The notes under the pieces: generated by a model
Told to the model about the DNA's origin: nothing
Database searches by the model: none
What the model saw: the letters and a program-made list of their open reading frames with translations, nothing else
Shown: one piece after another, positions 31,156-42,889 of the stretch
Layout: each line of letters opens with the position of its first letter
Numbering within the stretch: the first letter of the stretch is position 1
From: Blumeriella jaapii
Taxonomy: Eukaryota > Ascomycota > Leotiomycetes > Helotiales > Drepanopezizaceae
DNA: 64,000 nt
Direction of reading: 5' to 3'
Assembly (NCBI GenBank): GCA_009599575.1
Contig: VWND01000008.1
Location: 1,178,001-1,242,000 of the forward strand
Translations under genes and position numbers: made by a program

Positions 31156-33856
31156 AAGCAACCAGGCAGGTAGAGGTCTCCAGATTGTCCAGAATAATCG
31201 AGGACCCGTGGCTAATAGGCGTGATGCTTTTTCCTGTTTCAGACTGGATGATACCACGTAGATAAAAGCAATACAAATTTTACCGCTCCGTTATATGTAT
31301 TGTCTTAGCTGGCTTGCTTGCTTTTGCGAGAGACAACTATGGAACGTGGTCCTTATCCAGCCAGCCTCAAGCATTGCTCCCTACGACTGCGATGTCATGT
31401 TCCCTTCCCCCTTGTGTATGACATTCACATTTTTCTCTGCCTCCTCCTGTCCTTCTCCGTGGTAGTCTATCTAAGAAACTACACCCCCCCCCCCCCCCCC
31501 CCTCCCACACACACACAGCCGATCTCTTCGTTTCTCTTGTTTGGTTGGACTGTGATGGACGATTAGAAGAGCGGTAAATGTAAAGGGCTGCAAAGGCCTA
31601 AGCAAATAACTTCAACATCATAAGATGGGAACTGTCTGCGCTGACTTGGTTCCGGGTAAAGCAACTCCTCTTAGAAAACGGCCCTTATGCAGTCAGCGCA
31701 ACGCTAGCATTTTCCTTCGCGGCCGCTATGTTACGCTAGTATCTCTCTCGTGTGACGAAGGCACGTCTCTCCCTTCCTTTCTTCTTGGCCTGGTCTAGAA
31801 CGGCAGCTTATTCAGATACTACCCTCTGCCAATTTCCTCGGGCGTCTCCTCGATTTGCGGTAGCGGGGGGTGTGGGGATGTAGTGGGTGGCTCGAGAAAC
31901 GGCAGGTACCTAGGCACAGATAGTTGTGAGAAAAGCCCAAGCCGTCGTTTTTAATTGGGTAGTAGTGATTTGACTCGTGGGTTGGGAGTTGCGTTTTTTG
32001 CGCCTGTGTGTGTCCTGTTCATGATGGAGTCAGTGTTGGCTCTTGTGCTGAGGAGGTCTCTGTTACCTGTCTTGACTTTGATACGGGGTAGGGGAGAATG
32101 CATGAGTATGTTGTTTTTGGAGGCTCGCTGGTGGGTTGGGACCCCGCCACGGATTTTGCTCCTTAACGACGCCATCTGTAGCGTTAGTGAGGGATGTGAG
32201 CTGGCTCTTGGGACTTGATGCTACTGGTTTGGGGTTGTTGTACCGATGTGGCGGAGGCAAGGTGAGAGTTGAGCAATTCGATCTCGGAGTTGCTTTTCTC
32301 CTAGACGTGGAGATCGGACTTGCTCAAGCAGGAGGATCTCGTGTTAGAACTCAAAGGCCTTGATGCAATCGGCATCAGGCATCACTTCTTGGGTTTGGGA
32401 GTTGTCGCTTTCCTTGTTTGTGATGTGCCAGAGGTGAAAAGTGACGACCTGGACATTTGGTTGATGGGTCCATCTTATTCGTGTGAAATGGGCTCTCGTT
32501 GTTCTTGGTATAGAGCTCTGTGCGTAAGGAGGACGGGTGATGTTTGCTTTTTCTGACCTGGTCTTCGTGAGGGCAGTGAGTACGAGTCCCCGAACTGCAG
32601 GAATCTCTACTGGGTATCTGCTCGCCCAAAGAATAGGCCATGTGGGCAATTTCCAGGACTTCAGCGAAGGAAGCAAAATTACTCCACTTCATCACTTCTC
32701 TGGAAGCTTCGACCCTCGCGTCCTACAGAATTGTAAAGATTCTTCCTCCTTGGCCACACAGATCGGAAATGACTTCTTGGCGTCAACAAATCACCAGCTC
32801 AGAGTCTAATCATGTAAAAGGGAAAAGCATTTAAGATTATTTTGTATTCCGATCTCCACTCGATATGCTGGTTTCCGGGTGGAATTTCGAAATACTCAAA
32901 TAGTGAATAAAATAAATGACATAGGATTCAGTCAAATAAATTAAGCATCGCTCTAAGATATCATTCGCTTTTCCTGTTGTTCTCATCAAATTCTTCGTAT
33001 TTAAGAAAAAAAAATGCTTGTTCATGCAATGCCCTTGATTTTTACACATGCTTAAGTCTTCTGTCCGAAGTATAAGCCTGGGTCTGCGCAATTGAATTTG
33101 AACCGAAAAAAATATGCTTCATCCGGTCTAGATTGTTTGCTTCTAGTCAATTTAAAACCCAGAATAGGACTTCGAGTCAACCTCAAAATGAATGAATTCA
33201 ACATAGTTGCGTTACGCCAATCTGAAGCATGTCTCTTAAGCTAATGCCGGATTAAGTAAATGACTTTTAAACCGGATTAACAGTGCTTTGCCAAGTTGTA
33301 GTACCATACTTTGAGTTATTACCGGGTCAAGAAAATGACTTAAGCCGGAACAGAAGTGCTTCCATGGGTTACTTGATTCTTCGCCCTGTACCTACAATAG
33401 GCTTTGTAAGGGAAGAGGCGAAATTTTAAGCGAGGCGCTAGTCCCGAATGTGGAAGTACTTGCTCTCGAAGCGAGAATCCATCCGAAATGCGACAGCGAC
33501 AGCGATTATTACTTCTTGAACTTCTCTGCTATTCAACGGCCACTTTAAGATGATGCAATCATCAATTGACAGGGGGGGTGAGGCAGGCTCACCTTCCTTT
33601 TACGCTAGACGTTGGTGTGACTCAAGTGGGACTAGTGCTGAAATTTTCCATTTAAACACCGCCCCTCCTCCACGTTCTCAACTCCTTTACAACCTACAGC
33701 CCTTCCATTGACACACCTCGTCGTGCTTCTCTTGCCCCGATGTCCTATCTGCCTTGTTATGCACGTCAAAGCTTCCATTACTGATACCCTAGGTTGTGAT
33801 CTTTTCGTCCATCCGCATCACTTTGTCGGGCAGATCGTTCTGCTTAAAACAAAATC
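31156..33856. other. Gene-poor stretch with homopolymer and AT-rich end
   Basis: No supported gene; the frames at 31.95-32.8 kb overlap on both strands and lack domains. A C18 tract lies at 31485-31502. At about 33247-33355 two diverged ~47-bp units (CCGGATTAAGTAAATGACTT / CCGGGTCAAGAAAATGACTT) lie about 75 bp apart. AT content rises from 32.8 kb. Confidence 0.5.
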
Positions 33857-34606
33857 ATGGTCAGTGGTATTCCTTTTGAGAGATCTCTGAAGCAACTTTC
33901 TGCAGCCTTTTGTTTGATATCATAGCAAACGCATATATCAACGCGACTTTCTTTCTGTATTATAAACGATCTATGCTAATTTGCCCAGGTTTTAAATCCG
34001 TTGTCATATACCGCAATTACTGCCAGCTTGGTTAGCAGCCAGGTTACTCAAATAGCTACGGAGATGGAAAGTTATGCCATCTTGACCAACCTGGACCTGA
34101 AGCCACGCCAGACTCAAGCTGCGATCATGCAGGCAGGTGCTCAGACACAGTATGTGGAAGCCGCAATGGCGCAGGTTAGGGGATTCACGAGAGAAAATGC
34201 CTGTAACAGGTGTTCGGGTCATGCGGGTAGCAGCGGTACGGGTCCATTTCTCACTTGCAAGGTCTTGCCACGAAGAATGCCTGATGGAACAATTGGAATG
34301 TTCTTTCGTGGCGCTTGTGCGTGTTGTCACTATCAGCGCAAGGGAAAGCGATGCTCCTTCCGCAGTAAGTTTCATTTCAGTCTCTTTTCTACGAATGCGG
34401 ATTGATAGGCTGGTCTCAAATAACAAACTGACACATAAATAGTTGAGGCCGAGCAGGATAATGGAGGCGCGGGAAAGCTGGGCAATGGCGAGTCGGGCAA
34501 TGGCAAGCGCAAGCGCAAGGACCGAGAAGAGCCAAAGGAGAAACAAAGTAGAAAACGACGAAAGCTTGGTAAGCAATTCATATGCCACGTATTTGGTTTT
34601 GACTGA
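33857..34606 (+). CDS. DUF3716-type Cys-rich protein
   Basis: The core is a zinc-ribbon-like Cys pattern: NACNRCSGH, then GTGPFLTC, then GACACCHY and GKRCSFR. It matches fungal DUF3716 proteins, whose function is unknown. The C-terminus (KRKRKDREEPKEKQSRKRR) is a likely nuclear localisation signal. Exon 33989-34364 and exon 34443-34606 are joined by a GTAAGT...TAG intron in phase. Upstream of 33989 a good acceptor (branch-like TGCTAAT, then TTTGCCCAG) implies another intron. The best partner is an ATG immediately followed by GTCAGT at 33857, giving a one-codon first exon and 180 aa. An internal ATG at 34064 is the conservative alternative. It sits at the edge of an AT-rich block. DUF3716 genes are often accessory and multicopy, so it may be a degenerate copy. 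Confidence 0.6.
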
Positions 34607-36095
34607 TTTGTGGAATCAAAGGAAGCGATACAAGCGCTTCTATACAAAACTCTGATTCGCTTTTCGTGGATTAATTCAGCTTGCGGGCGAAAAAAGCATA
34701 CAATGGATGTCTTCTGCTCCTTTATTCGGCGGAACAGGGTTGAAAATGGGCGTGGGAAATGCGTTGATTTGGCGGTCTTATTCAAAGCTTGCGGTATACA
34801 AGACGGCTGAGGTGTGAAAGTGGGTGAAAATGAATGAAAATAGGGTGCTTTTTGCGTGGATTTTCACGTATGCGCATGGTTTTGCGTTTTAGCTCGCAGT
34901 TAGTAAGACAGGCAACTGCGAATTTCAATATTAATTGAAACTTATTATGCCATCTTTATTTAATCTTAAGAATTGATTACTAATCTTTGTAATATGTTTC
35001 AATTTAAATTCAATTTCGGGGTAAAAATCAAATCGATAAAATTTGTTTTTCGACAGATAACCGAGTACTTGTTTTGTAAATCACTTGATTGTTCGACAGA
35101 TTAACAAATGTTTTTCTGTTAAATCTTTTAGTTTTTCGACAGATTATAACAGTTCTATTATTAATATAAGCTATGAATGCTTTAATTAAGGCTGATAAGT
35201 AGATTATATAATGCTTTTTAAGTCACAGCGTGTTACGGAACCGGTAAAGAACTAGGGGAGCAGAAAGTGGCATTTATTCATAAACTGAATCTTAAGGATC
35301 TATGAGTCACGAGGGATCCGTCTGACTAAATCCTTTGGGTTTGCCTAGGTCAAGCCTGCCTCGGGACTCGGTAGCCAAGCCTTTTTTCGCCCAAAACATG
35401 CTAAGGATGGTTGTGCCGTATGCCTTCTGACAAGTACCTAGTGTTATGCTTGTTTTTTTTTGCTGCGATATAATAATCAAAAAACACGATGCTTTTGCAA
35501 TGTATTGTTTTTCTTTTGCATAAATCTATTTCGTTTTTTCATAAGCTTAACAGTATTTTTCAAGCATTTTTATTATCGGAAACTATTATACTACGTTGTA
35601 TTATGGAAAAAAGTGATTGTATATTGTATAATATTGCTTTTGGTTTTCGTTCGAGTACGCTTTATACTTTTTTAAAACTAAGCTTTTATTTGTTATAGCT
35701 TCAATCTTAACATCCCGCACTACTAAAAGCCTTGGTATCTTTGCAATTCAGGATTGTTGACATTTATTTCCGCTTTTCTACTTCGTCGGCTTAGCCGAAG
35801 CGAGCCAAGAAAACAATATCAACACTGGTTTGACGCTTTAGCGAGCCAATCTGTCGCTTTCCAACCCATGATTTCAAATCCAGCTATCTCGTAAGTTTTA
35901 CGACTAATTGTGTTGCAAAAACGTTTATTGCTGACAAATATATAATGCTCAAATCACACCATAAGGATAATTATCGGACGTAAAAGCGGGGTAGACAATG
36001 GCGATTTATTCCCGACGACATCTTATAAATGCTTTATTATGCTTTCAAAAAAACATCACACAACAACACAACACACAACACCAGCACACACCAAA
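34607..36095. other. AT-rich block, probable decayed DNA
   Basis: About 34.86-35.70 kb is strongly AT-rich, with TpA-rich runs and no long frames of credible composition, unlike flanking DNA. TTCGACAGAT occurs three times at about 45-bp spacing (near 35050, 35094 and 35139). A 13-bp palindrome TCGGCTTAGCCGA is at about 35785. It is consistent with an old element eroded by RIP-like C-to-T change, but no element is identifiable. Confidence 0.5.
36024..36030 (+). promoter_or_regulatory. TATA box of the AsaB-like gene
   Basis: TATAAAT lies about 70 bp upstream of the ATG at 36096, followed by an A/C-rich leader (ACAACACAACACAC) typical of fungal 5' UTRs. Confidence 0.45.
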
Positions 36096-36971
36096 ATGAC
36101 CACTGGCGCATTCAGATATATCGACCCAGCCTCCTACACCTCCAGTGCTGGCGAGCACGTCAAGCCTTGGGGCAAGGTCGACGGGCCCGGGACCTCCTTT
36201 CGCCTCACTCCTCACCAGCGGCCAGTATCCAACATTCGCGGCCGAGAAAGCGAATTCTCGACCGACATCTCCGGCTTTGCAGTCCACGTGTCTCCCTCCT
36301 CGCGGCCTTTCGACTTCGAGAACGACAGCGACGTGCGCGCTGGCTACTACGCCGACGTCGAAGCGCTGCTGCGCGAGAAGCTGCCCGGCGTGAAGAAAGT
36401 CGTCATCTTCGACCACACGATCCGCAAGCGGGACAAGAGCGCGCCCCGGCAGCCGGTGCAGCAGGTACACGTTGACCAGACGGCCGGCGCTGCTGCGGCG
36501 AGAGTGAGGCGCCACGTCCCGGCCGGGGAGACAGACGCGCTGCTGCAAGGCCGGTACCAGATCATCAACGTGTGGCGGCCGATCGCACACGCTGCGACGG
36601 ACTTCCCGCTCGCGCTGGTCGACTGGCGAACGACGGCGCCGGACGACTTCGTCGCGGTGGATTTGCTGTATCCCAAGCGTGCGCCGCATGACGATGACGA
36701 CCGTGGCAAGGAGGTCGTGCCGGACCCGAGCTCGATCGAGAGCACGGAGAACTACGAGGTCAAGGGCGAGACGTTCGCGGTGCGGCCGAATGAGAGCCAT
36801 CGCTTCTGGTACATGAAGGATATGACGCCCGACGAGGCCATGTTCATCAAGTGTTTTGACTCGAGGGGCGAGGGATTGCCGGCAGGGAAGAAGGGGATAG
36901 CGCGGTGTACGCCCCATACTGCTTTTGAGGACCCTGAGACGCCAGAGAGTGCCCGGACGGCAGAGCATTGA
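36096..36971 (+). CDS. AsaB/CmcJ-like non-haem iron oxygenase-type protein
   Basis: Single exon, 291 aa, starting at MTTGAFRYID; the leader upstream of this ATG is A/C-rich and non-coding. Family landmarks in order are: KKVVIFDHTIR, the His-containing VHVDQT, INVWRPI followed by FPLALVDW, and FWYMKDMTPDEAMFIKCFDS. They match the fungal AsaB / GA4-desaturase-like / CmcJ methyltransferase-like superfamily. Members act as hydroxylases or desaturases in secondary metabolism (aspergillic acid, for example), and many are uncharacterised. The N-terminal FRYIDP and the C-terminal CTPHTAFEDP also fit. GC is high compared with the AT-rich DNA just upstream, and no other biosynthetic gene is adjacent. 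The substrate cannot be inferred. Confidence 0.85.
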   Translation: MTTGAFRYIDPASYTSSAGEHVKPWGKVDGPGTSFRLTPHQRPVSNIRGRESEFSTDISGFAVHVSPSSRPFDFENDSDVRAGYYADVEALLREKLPGVKKVVIFDHTIRKRDKSAPRQPVQQVHVDQTAGAAAARVRRHVPAGETDALLQGRYQIINVWRPIAHAATDFPLALVDWRTTAPDDFVAVDLLYPKRAPHDDDDRGKEVVPDPSSIESTENYEVKGETFAVRPNESHRFWYMKDMTPDEAMFIKCFDSRGEGLPAGKKGIARCTPHTAFEDPETPESARTAEH

Positions 36972-39900
36972 GGTTAGGTGTCTGGTGTTCTATGAGTGAG
37001 TGAGCGAATGATAGAAATGGGGTGTGTGGTTCATGACAGGGTTTCTGTCAGTGGATGTTGGGGTTGGGCGAAACCTTGAGGAGAGCATTTCCATCCTCTG
37101 TCTGGCAATATTGAAGGGCGTAGTTGGTAGGCAGCAGCAGCAGGTCTGCCAAAATCTTTCCTCGAGATGTACAATTTGCCCTCTGCTGATTTTTGCTCTG
37201 CTTTTTTAAGCTCTTTCCTTGATTTTTCGATTTCAAATATTCATAACATCAATTCGCAACTCCACTACAGGTGCTCTTGAATGGCCTACCATGATACTTT
37301 TTTGGTTTTCGGGCACTTTCGTTTGACGCCCATACAAGCTACCATCCGATGAGAATTGGCCTACTGATTCTGTAATATATGATGAATATGCCTGTCGGAG
37401 TTTTGTTATTAAAGGTAGGCTCTTTACTGACGTCGTATATTTCAATGCAATAACAAAGATCAACTTCATTTGGGCACGTGCGTCACTTTCAGAGTTTTGT
37501 GTGTTTATTGGGACTTATGAGGTCGTATTCAATTCTATCGCGTTAAATTTCATTGCATGGAATCACACTGCTGTAAGGTTTTGTGGTTCCTTTTCTCCGT
37601 TTCTCGATGTCATCGGGGGTATCCAAGATGCGCTATCAGGCAGGCTTCCAAAACCTCAAAAAGTCAATTTGCTAGCACCCCAAGGACAAGCCAAGACGGG
37701 AGAAAGAGAGCGTAAAAAGTCCCAGATGAAGAACCGTGGCGGTCATGCATCACACGCTCGCTGCCTCTCTCTCAGACGCGAAGTCGGCCCCAGTTCATAT
37801 TGATTCCGCGCCAGAGAAAACGTCCGAGTTGCCGAGCTGCCATGGTGGGTTTCTACGTTCCCATCGCATTCTCGGTGAGGGGAGGCAATGATTGCGAAGT
37901 GATCTTTATTGTAATGAGTTCGTAAACGCGAACGGAAAGTGGCGATTAGAGAGAAAAACTTGCAGTCTAGATTTGATCTCGGAAAGCTCGGGAGAATGCA
38001 TTATTGCCCAGCGGCTGGAGCAGCGCTCTTCGCGCAACCCTTATATCTCAATCTCTTATCCTTAAACATCCTCTACTGGTCGTAGTCATCCGCTGGTATA
38101 AAGTCGTTCGTTTGCCAAAGCTCGTCAAGCGAAATCCGCTGGACCCTTTTCCTTATGCATATTCGGCATCTAGGGTAAACAAAGTCAGCTGTTTCTTGGG
38201 GTTTTGATTCCAAGACTCCTGGAGTAAGGGCGATCAATCGCTTGCAATAGTTCCTACTCGGCTTTCATTGCTAATGCAATATCCGATTATCATTTCTCGC
38301 AGCTTACCAGGGATACCAAGAAATGTTGGAACATGTTGCGCAGCTACAGCTGATTGATCAGAGCTCGGATCTTCTGACATGCCATGATAGCAGGGCAGAG
38401 GCTCCAAGTTCTGTATGTAAAATGTGAATGTGTTGTATCAAAAGTCGAACTCAAACAGACAGAGGAGGAGGAGGTTAATCAAGTGCTAAAGTAGCGCCGG
38501 GACGGGCCGAAAGCATGGGGCGGAAGTGCCTGAACAGCTCTAAGCGAACAAAACATTTGCTGCCTTGTTCTGTTTCCAATCTTTCACTTCCAGCACATCA
38601 TGTCTTTAAAGTTCTCTGCAAGGCCCTGCCTAAACATTCACCTGAGACTCTTCTTTAATCATCCAGCTCTTTAGCCCTCCTAAAGTGACCTTTTCTTAGT
38701 CTTTACTACTTGTAAGAGAGATCTCACTATAACACACTCATTCATTGAGAAAAACATAAGGCTCACAAGAACGTACGGCGACCGGGCAGTTCGACGTGTC
38801 AGTCTGGTCGTATGTTCATCGACCTGAGCCAGCCTGATGCAACCTACGTACGATAAGCAATTTCCTTTAGAATTCTAGCACTTGAAATTGTTTCTGGCCG
38901 CAGAGTTTTCACAGAATCGCGGTTTTACGGCAACACTTTTAGGCTACTTGGTATTGCAGAAGCTAGAAAGCAATTAAGTATACCTGCTGGTTTTTGAGTT
39001 GCATGCCTTTTTAAATGATTTTCTGACATGTCTATCGGTGACAGAGGTAAACAGGGGGTTGAGGGTCTGCTAACCATATAAGTCTAATAGCATTAACTCC
39101 TTGGCTCCGATAAGCAGTTATTGCTTTACTTGGTCAAGGCTTCGGACCGCAGTCATGGAAGGCTCGTGGATCTTGAGTTTGAATTATTGACACAGATCAG
39201 AATAAATTTTTTTTTTATCAGTGATGGAATGGAAGAGGACTATGAAATGCTTCCAACTTAGAAAGGGCAGCAGGTTGATGAGATATCAAGTCACACGCGA
39301 GGGGCACCACAAGGTTGATCAGGCGTAGCTTTTGTCGCGAAAGCAACTTCAGCTCGAGCGCTTTAAAAACTCTTGGCCCAAGGAACGATCTGATACAGTC
39401 AGAAGATACATAGATCAATCAGCAGTTTGTGTTGTGATCAACTTGACGAAAAGGAAAGAGGATTGCGAGGAATGGCTTAACATCTCCTTCAACCTCAATC
39501 CAAACTTGTAAGGGGAAAAGATGGCCTGTTTGACATGGGCCTGTGAATTTCTATTGTACATGTATCCTCCCTTCGCTTCTTCCTCCTTCGATCCTTATCT
39601 TTCCGATCCTAATACAAGCCAAGTCATACAATTCCCGTTCATCATCTTTCGGAGTTCGTTTTTCTTCTTGGCCTTTGACAACGCACATTGGTTTGCTAAC
39701 CGCGTGGATATATCAGACCGAGCAATCTTCTAGGATCTAGTGACTGGATGTTTTCTTCTCTATTGTTTCACTTGCCGAGGACGTGCTAAGTCAGCACGAC
39801 CAACTGCAACGATGTGGCGTAGGAGCACGCGTGCGGCTACGATAGCATGTTTATCTGCACCCCTGTTAGCCGGCCTGTCAAGCAGTTTGCGATTCGAAAG

Positions 39901-40864
39901 AAAGTGGACACCGGTGCCAGTTCTCTGAACGGCTGACTAGCAAGCGTGATTTGGCGGGGGAAATCTGACACGTTATCGACAGGGTTACAGATACGCAGCC
40001 GTCGCAGCCGTCGCGGTCGTTGTGGTCAGGTCATGACCAGTAGATTCACCTACGATGTGTGTTGTTTCCACAAATCCGCATCGCATCCTTGTGGGCTGGC
40101 GTCATGATACTTGAGCTGGGTAGTTCCATGCTTGGAAAAATAGCTTAGTTGGACTGATCAGATATATGATTATCATCGTCGGTTCTATTGCGTGTTTTGC
40201 TGTGTTGTCAACAACAACCACAACCACAACCACAACAACAAATGTCCATGGGAGCTGGTGGCTCCCTACTCTGCATTCTAGCTGCGCGCTTTCAAACATA
40301 TCAAGAGAGTAAGATTGTCGTCACGCATTGAAATCTAGAACACGTTTCGCTGTGGTGGTTGTGCTAAGACACGCATATGCTGACCTGGCCAAAAGGTCTT
40401 TCGGCTGCATCAGAGTGTACTACCGTATCTATCATTCTCGTGACCTGCTCCGTATATCTTCGTCTTTCCATTTTATCCCGAGTCCCGCGCATCATAATCC
40501 TTCGCGAAGCAAAAGGATTCGCATCCCGAACGACGATACTGCTGGCGAGTGCGGCCGATCACGATCCTCTTGGCCACGAGTGTCGTTTTTGACTTCCCCC
40601 CAACGTACTAACAGACAAGCATTTCCCAAAAAACTTTGCGTTCGGATGTGTTCGGAACGGCCCGTGACAACTTCGTCCCTCAAGTTTGCTCGCTGGCAAT
40701 TCGGTGTTGATACATCGTCGCGCTGCGGTTCGGCTCCAAGAAGCGACACTCTCCGCTTTATTTACATACGCTTTATTTACATACGCCTCGGAAGCGACAA
40801 CGCAACCCATCCAGTCTCCCCATCCGCGCCGTGAAGGCTCCCGGCTTCACTCGGACGCGCTTGC
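36972..40864. other. Gene-poor stretch
   Basis: Nearly 3.9 kb without a supported gene. The open frames are short, overlapping and without domains. Base composition is mixed, with AT-rich parts near 37.2-37.6 and 38.9-39.5 kb and a CAACAACCACAACCACAACC tract near 40208-40240. The last 100 bp hold a 15-bp tandem duplication just before the MFS gene. Confidence 0.5.
40755..40786 (+). repeat. 15-bp tandem duplication upstream of the MFS gene
   Basis: GCTTTATTTACATAC occurs twice head to tail and is followed by GC, ending about 80 bp upstream of the MFS start codon. It duplicates an AT-rich promoter motif. Confidence 0.7.
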
Positions 40865-42163
40865 ATGGAGGAGACGGAGATGTCGAGCTTCAAAGATGCG
40901 ACCTGGGAGCCTCTCCTCTCCCGCCCCAGTTCCCCGGAGGAGGAGGACCGCAAGAAAGGCGGCAGCTATAGCGATTGCGCTCGATTGGTTGGCTGCTGCG
41001 TGTCGTGTGCCTCGTCTGGCTGGCACGATGGTTGCATAGGCGCCCTCATCCCATATCTCCAGCCCTACTACGGCGGCGTGCCCGATCAGAAGATATCTCT
41101 CGTCTTCCTGTTCTCCTTCCTCGGATTCACGTTGGCCTCCCTGCTCAACGTCACGCTCAACAACCGTCTGGGGCTGGGAAGGCTCCTGATACTTGGGGCG
41201 ACGACCCAGGCTCTGGCATCTGCTGTCATCGCGGCGTGTCCGCCCTTCACGGGCATCGTTGCCTCGTACGCTTTTGCGGGCTTCGGCATCGCGCTCCAGG
41301 ATGCGCAGTTCAACACCTATGTCGCGAGACTGCCAGCATCGGCAACCAAGCTGGGCATCATGCACGCCCTCTACGGGGTGGGTGCGTTAGTGTCGCCGGT
41401 GGCAGCGACGCTCGCCATGAAGGCGCAGATTCCCCCGCCCATGTTCTATCTTACCAACTGTGCCTGGTGCATCGCCAGCGTGGCCGTGTTGATCCTGGGC
41501 TTTGGATTCCGGGGAAGCTCCTCCTCGGCGAGTAAGCTGGAGTCGGAGGGGGGAGACGCCAGCACCCAAGTCACGTCGCTGCGGACCGTCATCTCGTCGC
41601 GCGTCGTGTGGACCGCTCTGATCTTCGTCACCCTGTACACGGGCAGCGAGACCACGGAGCCGGGATGGATCGTGTCGTTCCTCATCCGGGAGCGAAACGG
41701 CGATGCTATGTCGGGCTACGCATCGGCTGCCTTCTACGGCGGAATGGCATCGAGCCGTGTTCTTCTTCTCCCGCTCACCATCTACCTCCGGGAAAACAAG
41801 GCCGTCGGCCTTTATGTCATTCTCGCGCTGGCCTCGCAAATCATCATCTGGCTCTCGCCCTCGTTCGCCGTCAATCTGGCGGCCGTGGCGGCGTGCGGCT
41901 TCGTGATGGGCCCGATTTACCCCATCACAGTGGCTCTCGTGACGAAAGCGACGCCGCACGGGTATCACCCTGGAGCACTGAGCATGATGGCCTGCGTTGG
42001 GCAGTCTGGGAGTGCGTTGTTTCCATTCCTGGTGGGATCGTTAGCCGATGTTTACGACATTGGAGTGCTGCAGCCGGTTCTCGTGTCCATGTTCGCCGTT
42101 ATGCTCGTTCTGTGGCAGTTGGTACCTTCACCGAACACTGCCGCCCTGGCTCATGATAGGTAG
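40865..42163 (+). CDS. MFS transporter (Bsc6/fucose-permease-like)
   Basis: 432 aa in one exon, with a soluble acidic N-terminus of about 38 residues and about 11-12 hydrophobic segments from SDCARLVGCCV onward. Features of the fucose-permease-like branch are visible: GALIPYLQPYY in TM1, the Gly-rich GFGIALQDAQFNTYVA, HALYGVGALVSP, and in the second half YTGSETTEPGWIVSFLI and GPIYPITVALVTKATP. In fungi this group includes Bsc6-like proteins with no firm substrate. An alternative start is the second Met (MSSFKDATW), five codons in. It precedes the LPMO gene by about 0.7 kb on the same strand; a shared role in sugar use is possible but only inferred. A 15-bp promoter duplication lies upstream. 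Confidence 0.88.
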   Translation: MEETEMSSFKDATWEPLLSRPSSPEEEDRKKGGSYSDCARLVGCCVSCASSGWHDGCIGALIPYLQPYYGGVPDQKISLVFLFSFLGFTLASLLNVTLNNRLGLGRLLILGATTQALASAVIAACPPFTGIVASYAFAGFGIALQDAQFNTYVARLPASATKLGIMHALYGVGALVSPVAATLAMKAQIPPPMFYLTNCAWCIASVAVLILGFGFRGSSSSASKLESEGGDASTQVTSLRTVISSRVVWTALIFVTLYTGSETTEPGWIVSFLIRERNGDAMSGYASAAFYGGMASSRVLLLPLTIYLRENKAVGLYVILALASQIIIWLSPSFAVNLAAVAACGFVMGPIYPITVALVTKATPHGYHPGALSMMACVGQSGSALFPFLVGSLADVYDIGVLQPVLVSMFAVMLVLWQLVPSPNTAALAHDR

Positions 42164-42889
42164 ATATTCTGCGCCAGTTGACGGCGTGGTGGCTTTCGGG
42201 ACAGGGTTTCTTGAGCAGGGTGAATCTTCATGCGACCCCTGGGGGAGAGGTTCGCTTATTTACATAGACGCCATACCATTTTGTTATCTGAGATCGTTGT
42301 CCCCCCCCCCACCCCAGTGACCCGTTTGATCGATGAACCCCTAAGACTGGAAGAAAGACTTATTTCCTCCGCTGAATCCTGCCCGCTTTCAGTGTTGTCC
42401 GAAATCGGCTGCCCGGACGTGTCGGCGTGGAAGGGTGAGAGATAACGGACCAGAAGCGATCGTTTCTGGAAAGTCTTCTAGCGAGTACAGATGTGTGTGT
42501 CTCTCGACGGCCTATCACTGATAAGCCACGGTCTTCCAAGGCATCTAGTAAGTAGTCTGCCCGAAGTGCAATCCCTAGCAATTTCTGTTTAGAACCGAGA
42601 ATGTTGATGCCAAGCATGTTCCCGCGATCCCACATTGATCCCACTTAAAAATGATCCACGAATGGGAATCATCGAAGACAAATGGACCTCGAAGGGATAT
42701 CTTTTCCCAGTGGACAGAGAAATTCCGTCCATGGCTTTCTCGGGGTGATAGTGGAAAAGCGTGGGAGGGATGTCTTTGTTGACTTGTGGCCCCCGTCGCA
42801 ATGGCGAGGTAGAGCGTCCACGTACATAAACCAAGCTCCGGCTTCCCACAGATAATGAGAGCTGTACGGTCCAGAGTCCAATTGTAATC
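42164..42889. other. MFS-LPMO intergenic region
   Basis: 3' flank of the MFS gene and promoter of the LPMO gene. A poly-C tract at about 42301-42310 is the only notable feature; no ORF is called. Confidence 0.45.

Noticed and set aside
31951..32834. Several overlapping open frames of 64-110 aa
   Set aside because: They overlap on both strands, have no domain, no consistent codon bias and no splice structure.
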